Below the pieces are notes generated by a model. That model was not told the origin of the DNA, searched no databases, and saw nothing but the letters and a program-made list of their open reading frames with translations. The position numbers were made by a program, and so were the translations under genes. A DNA stretch of 64,000 nucleotides from Caldifarciminota bacterium (GTDB taxonomy: Bacteria > Hydrothermota > Hydrothermia > LBFQ01 > DSFT01), in the NCBI GenBank assembly GCA_025060695.1, contig JANXBH010000004.1, forward strand, positions 18,734 through 82,733, given 5' to 3'. Below, piece by piece: positions 1 through 10,854 of this stretch (the stretch's first letter is position 1; every line of letters starts with the position of its first letter).

Positions 1-467
1 ATGGCATTATTAATCTTTGCAAGTGTTCCCTCATACGCCTCAGCACTGTCAACCGGCAAAGGATTCCCAGAAGTCGTGTCTAAGTGAGCACCTGTTATTA
101 TGTTGGGACTTGGAAGAGGCCTGTTATTCGCAACTACTTGAATATTGGCATTATTGTTTATAATTATCTCCGTATTATTAAAGTATTCAGTAACACTCGC
201 TGTTGTTATTACTATACTATCACCTGCGTTTAGCGTAGGAAAGTTTGCTGACTGACTTGAATATACTAAAATTCCTCTCCATGGACCATATGGCCTTTCG
301 TATATGTAAAAGTTCCTCGTCCCAGTTATACCTACAGGAGTAAATACAACCCCTGTTATGTTAGTCACTGTTTGATTATTACATAGTGAGTTTTGGTTCT
401 GGTCCCTTTGAAATTGTATTTGATATATATTCGTGCACTGAACTTGGCTAACTAACATCCATATCAT
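1..467 (-). CDS. Partial exported/surface protein with OB-fold-like beta domain (runs off left edge)
   Basis: Manual minus-strand translation MIWMLVSQVQCTNIYQIQF...NITGVVFTPVGITGTRNFYIYERPYGPWRGILVYSS...; SD AGGAGG 8 nt upstream; in-frame TAA just upstream; no stop inside window so absent from the ORF track. Confidence 0.75.
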   Translation of the reverse strand, partial: MIWMLVSQVQCTNIYQIQFQRDQNQNSLCNNQTVTNITGVVFTPVGITGTRNFYIYERPYGPWRGILVYSSQSANFPTLNAGDSIVITTASVTEYFNNTEIIINNNANIQVVANNRPLPSPNIITGAHLDTTSGNPLPVDSAEAYEGTLAKINNA

Positions 468-574
468 CTTTTACCTCCTTTTTGAAAGGAATAAAATTTT
501 AGGGTATTTGAAATTTAAATTTTTTATCATCTAATTTGACTAATAAAACTTGCCTTAAAATTTTAAAATTGCAC

Positions 575-1207
575 TTAATAGCTATAAACTAAATCTTCAA
601 AAATTTTAATAAGCTTCTCAAAATCAACTGTAAAATATCTTATACTATCAAAATTGAGTTTATTTAAGTTTTCCAAAAATTCAAATTCAAGCACATTAAT
701 GTCAAAGTCCCCGCTACTCTTGCAAAGCTCGCAAAATCCACCAACACTCCTTATGTAGTATCTAATACGGTAATTACCACAACTCTTACAATAAAGTAGA
801 TGATTTATACCTAAAACTGAGCTAATAAGACGATATAACCAAAGCATATAGTATTTACGCACATTTTCTTCATCAAACATAAGATATTTCAAATAGTTTA
901 TTGTATCTTCATATAAACCATTAAATGGAGAGGAAACAGGTAAAACTCTATTTATCAACTTAATAACACTAATTGCATACTTGTATTTGTTATAACTCTT
1001 TACAATGGGATAAAACGAATATAAAAATCTACTTTCTTTTACCCTAAATAATTCACTATTACTAACATAGAAGGTAACACTATATACTGATAAAGTTAGT
1101 AAGTGCTGAGAACCTATAAATTTTATTTTTCCGTAATTTTTAGAAATAGCTACGCTTATTCTTGGACCAATTTTACCAATAATAAGTATCTCATCACTTT
1201 TTAACAT
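575..1207 (-). CDS. recO: DNA repair protein RecO-like
   Basis: 210 aa with N-terminal OB-like region and Cys4 motif CKSC...CELC typical of RecO. Confidence 0.7.
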   Translation of the reverse strand: MLKSDEILIIGKIGPRISVAISKNYGKIKFIGSQHLLTLSVYSVTFYVSNSELFRVKESRFLYSFYPIVKSYNKYKYAISVIKLINRVLPVSSPFNGLYEDTINYLKYLMFDEENVRKYYMLWLYRLISSVLGINHLLYCKSCGNYRIRYYIRSVGGFCELCKSSGDFDINVLEFEFLENLNKLNFDSIRYFTVDFEKLIKIFEDLVYSY

Positions 1208-1568
1208 TCCTAATTAGGATATATAGCATCAACCACGAACACGCTGCAGAAATTAAACACCAAGAGCATATAGACCTTATTATAAAAACTTCTACTATCG
1301 TTAAGTATAAAGAAAATATTGCACCTACTACTACCATGAATAAGAGCAATTTTTCCAATTTCTTAATGAAGCTCAAAGAGAATGAGGACAGGTAAAACAT
1401 AAACCCCCAGAAGGGTAATGAAATATTTAGAAATTTCGAATATATACTATTTGCAACAAACTCGCAACCACCACCAATACATAAAATATGTCTTGAAAAT
1501 TCATAAGCATATATTAAATAACTACTAACTATTAAACCAAGAAAAGCCAGAATTCTAAAAATGGTCAT
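1194..1568 (-). CDS. Vitamin K epoxide reductase (VKOR) family membrane protein
   Basis: 124 aa polytopic protein with CIGGGCEFV...S.Y and CSWC motifs. Confidence 0.8.
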   Translation of the reverse strand: MTIFRILAFLGLIVSSYLIYAYEFSRHILCIGGGCEFVANSIYSKFLNISLPFWGFMFYLSSFSLSFIKKLEKLLLFMVVVGAIFSLYLTIVEVFIIRSICSWCLISAACSWLMLYILIRNVKK

Positions 1569-3190
1569 TCTTCATCAAGAAGCATTTTAAGTTTTTGCCT
1601 CCTCTTTTGATTATTAGTAATTTTAGCGATAGCTCTTGCTTCTATTTGCCTTACTCTTTCTCTTGATATTCCAAGTTCATCCGCTACCTCATCAAGTGAT
1701 CTGGGCGGTTTATCGTCCAAACCAAATCTCATAATAATAACTTTTCTTTCCCTTGAAGTTAAGGTATTTAAAACTTCCATTATTTTTTCTCTCATGAGAG
1801 CTCTTCTTGCATCCAAGTCCGGAGAAGAATAGTTTTTATCAGCTATAAAATCTCCTACGTAGGCATCTTCATCCTTACCCACAGGTTTGTCCATACTTAT
1901 CGGTTCTCTTGCTGCATCTATTGCTTGTTTTACTTTTTCAGCAGGCATATCTAAGTATTCCGCTATTTCCTCATAAGTTGGCTCTCTACCGAGTTCTTGA
2001 GTTAAAGCTTTACTTGCTTTAGTAATTCTCATAATTGTTTCTATCATGTGTATCGGAATCCTTATAATTCTTGCATGGTCTGCTATAGCCCTAATTATTG
2101 CTTGCCTTATCCACCAAGTAGCATAAGTTGAAAATTTATAACCCTTTCTATAATCAAACTTCTCTACAGCTCTTAAAAGACCTGAGTTTCCTTCCTGAAT
2201 TAGATCATTAAACTCAAGACCTCTATTTAAAAACTTCTTCGCTATACCAATAACTAATCTTAAATTACCTGTAATCATTTTTTCTTTTGCTTTTTCATAT
2301 TGAGAATAGCTATTTTCAATTTTATCAATTATGCGCTTCATTTCCTCATATGTACAATTGAAATATTTTTCATATCCCTTTATCATATTTTCAAGCTCAT
2401 TATATTCGCCCTTTAGCCTTACTAAGTCTTTCTTTTCCTCTTCATCTAACAACTCTAAACTTTCTAATGAACTTATAGCAACATCAATATCTTTTTTTCT
2501 TAAATAAAGTTTCTCCCAGAGTTTAAACTTTTTTTCAAGTTTTCTGTAAAATTCAGTAATTTTCTTAAAATTAGGTTTAAGATCAACTAATAATTGAGTT
2601 AATTCTGAATATTTACCTTTCTCGTATACTTGTTTAATGTTTTCAAAAGCTTTACTCACTCTCTCCTTTTCCTCTCTATTTTTCTTCTTACTTGTCCAAT
2701 AACTTGAATCAACACTTACCACCTCCTCTATGGAAACTATACCAAGATCTACTAACTCAATCCATTTCATAAATTTCCTTATACCATATTCAGTAGAAAA
2801 CAATAATCTCACTATTTCATTTCTTGCATCGTCCATTTCCTTTGCATACTGGACTTCCTGTTCTTTAGTTAGCAAACCAATATTTGCAATTTGCTTTAAA
2901 TATATTTTAGCAGGATCATCACCTATTCTTGATTCCTCATCATCTTCAAAATCATACATTTCTGAGTAATCCTTTCTACCATGATATTCAATTTCTATAC
3001 CACTCTCTAAAAGCTTAGTTACTATCTCATTAAACATTTCCGTGCCTTCTGAATATTCTGGTGGTATCTTTTTAATTAAATCCTCATATATTATTTTGTT
3101 CTGATTTTTCTTAGCCTCATTTATAAGTTTAGATATGAGCTTTTCTATTCTTTGAAGTTTATTCTTCACAAAACCCTTCTGTCTTGGCAT
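1565..3190 (-). CDS. rpoD: RNA polymerase primary sigma factor (sigma70)
   Basis: Region 2 [13 protein letters not shown]...[15 protein letters not shown] and region 4 [30 protein letters not shown]. Confidence 0.95.
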   Translation of the reverse strand: MPRQKGFVKNKLQRIEKLISKLINEAKKNQNKIIYEDLIKKIPPEYSEGTEMFNEIVTKLLESGIEIEYHGRKDYSEMYDFEDDEESRIGDDPAKIYLKQIANIGLLTKEQEVQYAKEMDDARNEIVRLLFSTEYGIRKFMKWIELVDLGIVSIEEVVSVDSSYWTSKKKNREEKERVSKAFENIKQVYEKGKYSELTQLLVDLKPNFKKITEFYRKLEKKFKLWEKLYLRKKDIDVAISSLESLELLDEEEKKDLVRLKGEYNELENMIKGYEKYFNCTYEEMKRIIDKIENSYSQYEKAKEKMITGNLRLVIGIAKKFLNRGLEFNDLIQEGNSGLLRAVEKFDYRKGYKFSTYATWWIRQAIIRAIADHARIIRIPIHMIETIMRITKASKALTQELGREPTYEEIAEYLDMPAEKVKQAIDAAREPISMDKPVGKDEDAYVGDFIADKNYSSPDLDARRALMREKIMEVLNTLTSRERKVIIMRFGLDDKPPRSLDEVADELGISRERVRQIEARAIAKITNNQKRRQKLKMLLDEE

Positions 3191-3193
3191 AAA

Positions 3194-4747
3194 CTACCTC
3201 CTTTTTAACTCTATTATACTTTCTAATTTTCCTTCTTGTTTATATTTAAGCATCTTAGCTCTTTCTTCCCACTTATCAATAAAGGCTTCAATAGTATTTT
3301 CGTCAATTTCCCTGTCTATAAATTCTAATCTTGATATTATGTCAAGATTGCTTTCACTAACAATTCCATCTGATTTAATAAGTGAAAATAACTTCTTTGA
3401 CACTGGGTTTGTAAATACTTTCTCATCAAACTTCTGAATAATAGGTCTATATTTTTCGTTCTTATATGCATTCCACAAAACATAAACTTCGTCGCTTAGT
3501 CTCTCATAATTATTAAGATTTTGTATTTTAAAATTATAGTTCTTAAATAGAAATTCCAGCTCTTTCATAACTACTAACTTCACATCCTCCGCACTTAATT
3601 TTGCTATAATATCCCTAATTTTTCCAATAAGATTGATTTTATCCTCCATCTTTCCTTTTTCTTTTATTATCCATTCTACATAACTTTGTATATTATAAGG
3701 ATTTTTGATATAAAAGTCAAGCTCCCCCTTTAATGCTATCTCGTCAGGATCACCTCCACTTGTAAGCACAAAATACGGTATTAAGCGATTATTTAGAATT
3801 TTATCTAAATTCCTCAAAATAGCTTTTTCCCCTGCTTCATCACTATCAAAAAATAGATATATTTTATTAGTATAGTTTGAAATAAGTTTTAGCTGACTAT
3901 CACTTATATTAGTTCCCATAAATGAGACTGTATTTTGATATCCTAATTGGTGCAAAACAATTGTATCAAAGAAGCCTTCAACAACTATTACGAAATTCTT
4001 TTTTGTTATATCAGACTTTGCAAAATTAAATCCATATATTGCTAAGCCTTTTTTAAATACAGGACTATCTATTGAGTTTTTATATTTCGGTGTAGATTCG
4101 TCAATACTTCTTCCAGAAAATCCAACAACATACTTGCCATTAGTAGAAAAAATGGGAAATATAATTCTATTTTTAAAAAATGGTTCTACTTTTGAATTAA
4201 GCTTAACTGCAAGACCCACCTTATAAATTTGTTCCATTTTAAACCCTTTATCTATTAGGAATTTTATAACGTTTAAACTACTATCTGCATATCCTATCTT
4301 AAATTTATATATACTATCATCGTTCAGACCTCTTGATTTTAAATAATTTATAACTTGTTCATTTTTTTGTAAACTATCAACGTAAAACTCCATTGCATAT
4401 TGCATTAGTCTATAAAGTGAGGAGTTCTCATCTTCAAATTCTTCAATCTCTATATTAAACTTTCTTGCAAGATACTCTATAGCTTCTTCATAGTCATATC
4501 CATATGCTTTCATTACAAACTTCAATGCATTACCCTTTTCACCACATCCAAAGCAGTGATATACACCTATCGGACTTACATAAAAAGATGGATTTCTATC
4601 GTCATGAAAAGGGCATAAACCTCTATATTGGTTTCCAACTTTCTTTAGTTCAACTTTCTCTGAAACAACTTGAATTATATCTATTTTTTCATAAAAACTA
4701 TTAGGAATTTTCTTCATCGTAATAGTCATCTCTCTCAAAATCCTCAA
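3194..4747 (-). CDS. dnaG: DNA primase DnaG (true start may be MKKIP at about 4717)
   Basis: Zinc-binding CPFHDDRNPSF...CFGCGEKGN, TOPRIM VVEGFFD; adjacent to rpoD. Confidence 0.93.
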   Translation of the reverse strand: MRILREMTITMKKIPNSFYEKIDIIQVVSEKVELKKVGNQYRGLCPFHDDRNPSFYVSPIGVYHCFGCGEKGNALKFVMKAYGYDYEEAIEYLARKFNIEIEEFEDENSSLYRLMQYAMEFYVDSLQKNEQVINYLKSRGLNDDSIYKFKIGYADSSLNVIKFLIDKGFKMEQIYKVGLAVKLNSKVEPFFKNRIIFPIFSTNGKYVVGFSGRSIDESTPKYKNSIDSPVFKKGLAIYGFNFAKSDITKKNFVIVVEGFFDTIVLHQLGYQNTVSFMGTNISDSQLKLISNYTNKIYLFFDSDEAGEKAILRNLDKILNNRLIPYFVLTSGGDPDEIALKGELDFYIKNPYNIQSYVEWIIKEKGKMEDKINLIGKIRDIIAKLSAEDVKLVVMKELEFLFKNYNFKIQNLNNYERLSDEVYVLWNAYKNEKYRPIIQKFDEKVFTNPVSKKLFSLIKSDGIVSESNLDIISRLEFIDREIDENTIEAFIDKWEERAKMLKYKQEGKLESIIELKRR

Positions 4748-5093
4748 ATTCTTCCATTTCTCTATATTTCATTATTTTTTCTTCTACCTCCCTTAAAAAC
4801 TCACCTACACTCCTAAACGTATCTTCTACGTCTAATGAACTTATTTCCCCAAGCAAAGCTTGTTTTATTGTTTCCCTTAAATTAGAACGAGCTAGTTTAA
4901 CCTCCTCAATGAGAGCATCTACAGATGTATCGTCATCTACAAAATCCTCATAATAGTCATCATCACTATCTTCTATAGTTCTATTAAGATTTAAGCTTTC
5001 AAGCTCATCAAGAATTTCAGAAAATTTAGTTTCCCAATCTTCAATATATCCAGTTATACTCTGCCACATATCAAGAAGCTTCTCCTCACTCAT
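4701..5093 (-). CDS. Small hyper-acidic protein of unknown function
   Basis: MSEEKLLDMWQS...SDDDYYEDFVDDD...; internal start preferred over 5117 because AGGAGGTAAGTATATG precedes it; overlaps dnaG 5' end. Confidence 0.65.
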   Translation of the reverse strand: MSEEKLLDMWQSITGYIEDWETKFSEILDELESLNLNRTIEDSDDDYYEDFVDDDTSVDALIEEVKLARSNLRETIKQALLGEISSLDVEDTFRSVGEFLREVEEKIMKYREMEEFEDFERDDYYDEENS

Positions 5094-5106
5094 ATACTTA
5101 CCTCCT

Positions 5107-7203
5107 TTAACCTCCAAATATAAATTTTAAAGCATTTACTATAGTTTTATGAAATTCATAAATAAATGGTAAAAATACCAACGAAACAATTGACATCATT
5201 TTTAATAGTATATTTAACGAAGGACCAGCTGTATCCTTAAATGGATCTCCGACCGTATCACCTTCAACTGCAGCCTTATGCGTTTGAGAACCCTTACCAC
5301 CGAATGCACCAGTTTGCTCAATATACTTTTTGGCATTATCCCAAGCAGCACCTGCGTTATTCATCATAAGTGCAAGTGGAATACCAGAAACCATTGCACC
5401 TACTAAAAACCCTCCAAGTGCTTCAAGACCAAACAAAATTCCAACTACTATTGGTGATAAAAATGCAGTCATACCAGGAATCGACATATTCCTTATTGCT
5501 CCAGCAGTAGTTATGTCTACTATTTTTGCATAGTCCGCCCTTACCCCTTTCTTTCCTTCTAATAGCCCCGGTATTTCTTTCCACTGTCTTCTAACTTCCT
5601 CAACTACTAACTTTGCTGTCCTTCCAACAGCACGCATAGCACCTGACGAAAAGAAAAATGGAATAATTGCTCCGATTAGAGCCGATGCAACAACTTCTGG
5701 TTTCATGAGTGAAGGATTAAATTCAAGACCAAATCTTTGAGTTATCATATCAGAAAATGCAGAAAAAACTGCCATAACAGTAAATATAGCTGAACCTATA
5801 GCAAAACCTTTTCCAATTGCAGCAGTAGTATTTCCTGCAGCATCTAATATATCCGTTGTTTTTCTTACTTCTTTTCCAAGACCTGCCATTTCCGCAATAC
5901 CACCTGCATTGTCCGCTATTGGACCAAAAGCATCAACTGTTACAGTAATTCCTGTAATAGCTAACATACCAATGCATGCAATTGCTACTCCGTAAAATCC
6001 GCCATATCCACTTACTTCACCCATCTTAAATGCTATTACAAAGGAAATAGCAACTGCTATAGCAGGAATCACCGCACTTTTCATGCCAAGAGCAATACCT
6101 TCAATAATATTTACCGCAACTCCCGAACTTGAAGCTTGTGCTAATTCTATAATTCTCTTACCTGTTGAGAAGAATTCCGCAATATAACCAATAAGAATAC
6201 CAGAAACAAGTCCAAAAATTAAAGGCCAAAATAGCACTAAGTTTTTAAATAGAATAAGAGTTAAAACTAAAGAAACAATAGCAAATATAAGACCTACCAA
6301 AAGAACTGTTAAAAGTAGTATTCTTTCAGGTTTTAAATTTTTTAAAAAAGGTATGAAGGTATAACCAAGTATTGATGAGAGCGTCCCAATTCCTCCAAGA
6401 GCTAATGCATATCCTATGCCCAACATCGGATCAGCACTTCTTGCAAATGCAGCGATTACTATAGCAGATACAGTTCCTGCAACTAATGAGTCATATAAAT
6501 CAGCACCCATACCAGCGGTATCACCAACATTATCTCCAACATTATCCGCAATAACAGCAGGATTTCTTGGGTCATCTTCTGGTATCCCAGCTTCAACTTT
6601 ACCTACTAAGTCCGCACCAACATCAGCAGCTTTCGTATATATTCCACCACCTACTCTTGCAAATAGGGCTACAAATGCTGCTCCCATTGAAAAACCTGCA
6701 ACTACACTTGCAGAAAGCTGAATGTTATTGCTAATAAAATAAAAAATAAGAAATAGTCCTGACATACCAAGCAGAGATAAACTTGCAACACTCAAACCCA
6801 TTACTGAACCACCAAGATAAGCAATCTTAAAAGCCTCAATTAATCCCTTATTTTTTGCTGCATTTGTTGTTCTGACATTTGAAATAGTAGCAGTATCCAT
6901 TCCTATCCAACCTGCTAACAAGGAAAATGCCGAACCTATAATAAATGCTATAATTGTATATATTACATAACTTATACCTTCATATGAAAGACCAAGTGCT
7001 ATTAAAATTACAACCAAAAGTGATAAAAATGCAATTGTTGTATACTCCCTTTTTAAAAACGCCCTTGCCCCCTCTCTAATGTAAGAAGAAATAGCTATCA
7101 TTTCCTCACTACCCGCATCTTTATTTTTTACCAAGTTGGATATGTAAATGGCTACGAGAAATGCAAGTATCGCCGAAACAAGCGAAAAAATTACAAGATT
7201 CAT
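5107..7203 (-). CDS. hppA: Membrane-bound ion-translocating pyrophosphatase, K+-dependent type
   Basis: 698 aa, DVGADLVGKVEAGIPEDDPRNPAVIADNVGDNVGD; GNTTAAIGKG (Ala/Gly type). Confidence 0.95.
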   Translation of the reverse strand: MNLVIFSLVSAILAFLVAIYISNLVKNKDAGSEEMIAISSYIREGARAFLKREYTTIAFLSLLVVILIALGLSYEGISYVIYTIIAFIIGSAFSLLAGWIGMDTATISNVRTTNAAKNKGLIEAFKIAYLGGSVMGLSVASLSLLGMSGLFLIFYFISNNIQLSASVVAGFSMGAAFVALFARVGGGIYTKAADVGADLVGKVEAGIPEDDPRNPAVIADNVGDNVGDTAGMGADLYDSLVAGTVSAIVIAAFARSADPMLGIGYALALGGIGTLSSILGYTFIPFLKNLKPERILLLTVLLVGLIFAIVSLVLTLILFKNLVLFWPLIFGLVSGILIGYIAEFFSTGKRIIELAQASSSGVAVNIIEGIALGMKSAVIPAIAVAISFVIAFKMGEVSGYGGFYGVAIACIGMLAITGITVTVDAFGPIADNAGGIAEMAGLGKEVRKTTDILDAAGNTTAAIGKGFAIGSAIFTVMAVFSAFSDMITQRFGLEFNPSLMKPEVVASALIGAIIPFFFSSGAMRAVGRTAKLVVEEVRRQWKEIPGLLEGKKGVRADYAKIVDITTAGAIRNMSIPGMTAFLSPIVVGILFGLEALGGFLVGAMVSGIPLALMMNNAGAAWDNAKKYIEQTGAFGGKGSQTHKAAVEGDTVGDPFKDTAGPSLNILLKMMSIVSLVFLPFIYEFHKTIVNALKFIFGG

Positions 7204-7760
7204 ATCTTAACCTCCTTTGTATTTATAATTTGCATAGCTTTTTCTATTTCACCCTGACTGTAAAACAGAAGACCATTGTAAACCTTATCAAACTTGTCGT
7301 AGAGAACATTTATTTCTTCGTCTGCAAAGTCCGAAAGAACCCATTCTTTAAGTGGTATATTTGGATGCCTACCTATTCCTATTCTAATTCTTGGTATATC
7401 TTCACTTTCTAAGTAGTAAATAACTGACTTCATACCATTGTGAGAACCTGCAGAACCCCTTAGCTTAAACTTTATTACACCAAGTTCTAAGTCTGCATCA
7501 TCATAAACCACAATTAATTGACTTAGAGAAACTCTATAGTGCTTAACTATTTGTTTTATAACTATGCCTGAAAGGTTCATAAGTGTTAAAGGTTTAAACA
7601 GCATAAAATCTTTGCATTCCGCATATGCATAATCTCCCTTGCCCTTCTTATAGCTACAATTTAACTTTTTAGAAAGATAATCTAAAAATATCCATCCTGC
7701 ATTATGACGATTTTTTTTATACATTTCTCCATAATTACCAAGACCTACGATATATAGCAT
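7200..7760 (-). CDS. pth: Peptidyl-tRNA hydrolase
   Basis: GLGNYGEMYKKNRHNAGW, VVYDDADLELG, GSAGSHNGMKS. Confidence 0.93.
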   Translation of the reverse strand: MLYIVGLGNYGEMYKKNRHNAGWIFLDYLSKKLNCSYKKGKGDYAYAECKDFMLFKPLTLMNLSGIVIKQIVKHYRVSLSQLIVVYDDADLELGVIKFKLRGSAGSHNGMKSVIYYLESEDIPRIRIGIGRHPNIPLKEWVLSDFADEEINVLYDKFDKVYNGLLFYSQGEIEKAMQIINTKEVKI

Positions 7761-7766
7761 GAAAAT

Positions 7767-8354
7767 TTACTTCTGTTCAGTTTGAGTTTCTGTCTCTACT
7801 CTCGGTGGAATAATTGATAACACTACTTCATCCATATCTTCCTCAAATTCAACATTTTCAATTTTTATATCGCTTACATGAATAACACTACCTATATCCA
7901 AATTAGATATATCAATTTCTATATGCCCAGGTATATTTTCAGGAAAAGCCTTTATATCTATACTATGTAAGTGAACCTCAAGAATTCCACCTTTCTTTAT
8001 TCCCGGAGAATTCTCTTGACCTTTTACAACAACAGGTACACTTACACTAACTTTTTCTCTTTCATGCACTATATGAAAATCTACGTGAATAACCTTACCT
8101 GTTATTATGTCTCTCTGAATTTCTTGAATAAACGACTTTTTAGTATTTCCATTATATTCAAGCTCAACTATAGCGGTTTCATCACCGATTTCCTTTAGCA
8201 ATTTATAAAAGTCCATTTCATTTATAAGAAGATGAAGATTTTTTTCACTTAATCCATAGGCAACAGCAGGGATAAATCCTTCTTTTCTGTATTTTTTGGC
8301 ACTTGAACTACCCAAGTTTTCTCTCAATTTTACCTTTAATTTATAAGTTTTCAT
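7767..8354 (-). CDS. rplY: 50S ribosomal protein L25/general stress protein Ctc
   Basis: L25 N-domain plus TL5-type C-domain; leaderless box upstream. Confidence 0.9.
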   Translation of the reverse strand: MKTYKLKVKLRENLGSSSAKKYRKEGFIPAVAYGLSEKNLHLLINEMDFYKLLKEIGDETAIVELEYNGNTKKSFIQEIQRDIITGKVIHVDFHIVHEREKVSVSVPVVVKGQENSPGIKKGGILEVHLHSIDIKAFPENIPGHIEIDISNLDIGSVIHVSDIKIENVEFEEDMDEVVLSIIPPRVETETQTEQK

Positions 8355-8377
8355 AAGTGCGAAAATTTTAAAGCAAT

Positions 8378-9637
8378 TTACTCTATTTCACTATAAGTTA
8401 TTTTTCCATCTTTCATGGTTAAAACAACTTTACCTTTAAATTTCCAATTTATAAATGGAGAATTTTTACTCTTTGAAATTATTAAATTTTCCGAAAATAT
8501 CCACTCCCTGTCTTTATCAAATAACACAAGATTTGCCCTATAACCTTTCTTTATTTCTCCGGTATTTCTTAGTTTTAAGAACCTTGTAGGGAAACTCACA
8601 AACTTCTCAATAAGAAAGTCTATGTCTAATCCTCTTTTTATAGCTTCACTATAAACTAAACTAAATGCAGTTTGAAGACCAATAATGCCTCTTTCACTTT
8701 CAATAAAATCCAATTTACTTTCAAATTCATGCGGTGCATGGTCGCTAGCAATAGCATCTATTGTACCATCAATTAAACCCTGCCATAGCGATTCTATATC
8801 TTCTTTTGTCCTCAATGGTGGATACATTTTAAAATTAGGAGAATAGTTATTCTCTTTTATATAGGAACTATCCAATACTAAATGATGTGGTGTAGTGTCA
8901 GCAGTTATTCTTGCTCCTAATTTTTTAAAAAGTCTAATAATTTCTACTGAAAGCTTCGAACTAACGTGCGAAAAGTGTATCCATCCACCTGTTTCAAGTG
9001 CTAATATACAATCTCTTGCAATAATACTCACTTCCGCACTCTCAGGAATTCCTAATAGACCATCTCTTAATGCGTCAAATGACCAACCTGTTGCATAGTT
9101 TAGGGATAAATTTCCGTCTTCCGCATGCTGAATAATTGGTAAATCGAACATTTTTAAATATATAAGTGCATTTCTTAATACACTTGTATTATATATACAA
9201 TTTCCATCATCTGAAAAACCAACACTTCCAGATTTATGCAATAAATAATATTCAGCCATCTCTTTACCTTCTCTATTTTTTGTAGCACAAGCAATAGGAA
9301 ATATATCTACTAAGTCAACTTCCCTTGCTCTATTAATCTGGTATATAACTAATTCTGGTTTGTCTATAGGAGGATTAGTATTCGGCATCGTGCAAACCGC
9401 CCAAAAACCTCCAAAACTTGCACTTTTACTACCTGTTTCAATATCCTCCTTATATTCATATCCCGGTTCTCTAAAATGCACATGTAAATCTATAAATGCA
9501 GGCAAAACTATTAATCCGCTTGCATCAATTATCTTATCTGCCTGCTTTGATATTTTTCCAATTTCTTCAATTATTCCATTTTCAATAAAAATATCGCCTT
9601 TATCAGTATTTTTTATAAGTAATGTTTTCATTTTCAA
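8378..9637 (-). CDS. pyrC: Dihydroorotase
   Basis: FIDLHVHFREPGYEYKEDIETGSKSASFGGF; DHAPHEFESK. Confidence 0.9.
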   Translation of the reverse strand: MKMKTLLIKNTDKGDIFIENGIIEEIGKISKQADKIIDASGLIVLPAFIDLHVHFREPGYEYKEDIETGSKSASFGGFWAVCTMPNTNPPIDKPELVIYQINRAREVDLVDIFPIACATKNREGKEMAEYYLLHKSGSVGFSDDGNCIYNTSVLRNALIYLKMFDLPIIQHAEDGNLSLNYATGWSFDALRDGLLGIPESAEVSIIARDCILALETGGWIHFSHVSSKLSVEIIRLFKKLGARITADTTPHHLVLDSSYIKENNYSPNFKMYPPLRTKEDIESLWQGLIDGTIDAIASDHAPHEFESKLDFIESERGIIGLQTAFSLVYSEAIKRGLDIDFLIEKFVSFPTRFLKLRNTGEIKKGYRANLVLFDKDREWIFSENLIISKSKNSPFINWKFKGKVVLTMKDGKITYSEIE

Positions 9638-9647
9638 AATTTTAAAG
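9636..9647 (-). promoter_or_regulatory. Leaderless-type box for pyrC
   Basis: CTTTAAAATTTT just upstream of start. Confidence 0.55.
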
Positions 9648-9653
9648 TAATAG

Positions 9654-9664
9654 CTTTAAAATTT
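9654..9664 (+). promoter_or_regulatory. Leaderless-type box
   Basis: CTTTAAAATTT, TTG start at 9671. Confidence 0.55.
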
Positions 9665-9670
9665 GCTTTC

Positions 9671-10480
9671 TTGAAAAAACTTATCCACTACAACTATAAA
9701 GAAATATTTAGAAGCCTTAGATTTGCCCTAAGTCCCAAGAAACTAATACTTCTTTATCCACTATCTTTGCTTATGTATTTACTCTTAGATAGCTTTAACT
9801 ACGTATTATTCGTTTTAACCATAATTTATTACATATTTTCAAAAATCGCTATTTCTAAGATTACTTACGAAGAAATAAAGGGAGATTATTTTTATGAGAT
9901 GCAAAAAGCTATAGTATTTTCCGCAAAATCAATACTTAGATTTTTTGGTTTTTTGTTGATAATATTCATTAGCTTTTCATTACTAATAATTCTGATATTC
10001 CTACTAACTCTAATTGCAAAGCTTCATATCGCTATTCTATATCTAACATTTCCCTTAATACTCTTTCTTTCAATCTTAGTAATATATCTTCTACTTGGAA
10101 CAACTTTAAGCGAGACTATAGGCATGGCTTGTATATCTACTCAGAACTTTGATAGCTTCGATGTATTTTTTGAAACATTTTCCATGCTAAATAATCAGAT
10201 ATATAGAGTAATTTCATACAAAATAACTTCTATTATAACTGCAGTCTTTGGCACAATATTTCTCTTTGCCTTTTTATATACATGTGTCTCTATTATCAAT
10301 GTATTTTTAAAATTAGAACATACGCATACTCTTTACATATTAACATATCTCATTGCTCCTACCTATGGTCTTTCTACACTATTTATATCTGACCTCTTTA
10401 GTTATATACTTTTAGTCTATAAAAGGGATAATTTTGACCTTTCAAGTATTGAGCCTGAAATTCATTCACAACGCACATAG
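9671..10480 (+). CDS. Polytopic membrane protein of unknown function
   Basis: 269 aa, multiple hydrophobic helices; TTG start after promoter box. Confidence 0.6.
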   Translation: MKKLIHYNYKEIFRSLRFALSPKKLILLYPLSLLMYLLLDSFNYVLFVLTIIYYIFSKIAISKITYEEIKGDYFYEMQKAIVFSAKSILRFFGFLLIIFISFSLLIILIFLLTLIAKLHIAILYLTFPLILFLSILVIYLLLGTTLSETIGMACISTQNFDSFDVFFETFSMLNNQIYRVISYKITSIITAVFGTIFLFAFLYTCVSIINVFLKLEHTHTLYILTYLIAPTYGLSTLFISDLFSYILLVYKRDNFDLSSIEPEIHSQRT

Positions 10481-10854
10481 TAAGTATTAAGATAGTATTT
10501 TTTAAACTCATCTGAGTTGTTTCTAATATAGACTGCATACTCACCCGCTTCAATAATGTGAAATTTCCAATTTATTTCTGGTATATTTTCAGAACAGGCA
10601 ATAGGCTTTCCAATACCCTTAGTTAAATATATACTATTAGAAAAGCATATAAGGTCTATGGTATTCCCTTCCAATGCCTTGCTGGTTATATATATACTAT
10701 CTCCTGCCTTTAAGAAGAACTTAACGTTATATCCTGATTTCGGGACAAGTCTATATCCCGCTTCCTGAATTTTATATATGTTTCTTCTACACTCTTCTTT
10801 ACAAGATATCGTTAAACTACCTAAGCTTATAAGAGCTATCAATCTTAAATACAT
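10462..10854 (-). CDS. Putative lipoprotein
   Basis: MYLRLIALISLGSLTISC lipobox. Confidence 0.6.
   Translation of the reverse strand: MYLRLIALISLGSLTISCKEECRRNIYKIQEAGYRLVPKSGYNVKFFLKAGDSIYITSKALEGNTIDLICFSNSIYLTKGIGKPIACSENIPEINWKFHIIEAGEYAVYIRNNSDEFKKYYLNTYYVRCE

Noticed and set aside
6416-6721. Antisense ORFs inside hppA (also 5330-5533) and similar shadow ORFs in pyrC, glyA, htrA, secD, tkt and others
   Set aside because: Low-complexity shadow translations opposite well-supported genes; no motifs, promoter box or SD.
9678-9690. Single DnaA-like box TTATCCACT near 9680
   Set aside because: Isolated near-match within coding sequence; expected by chance.
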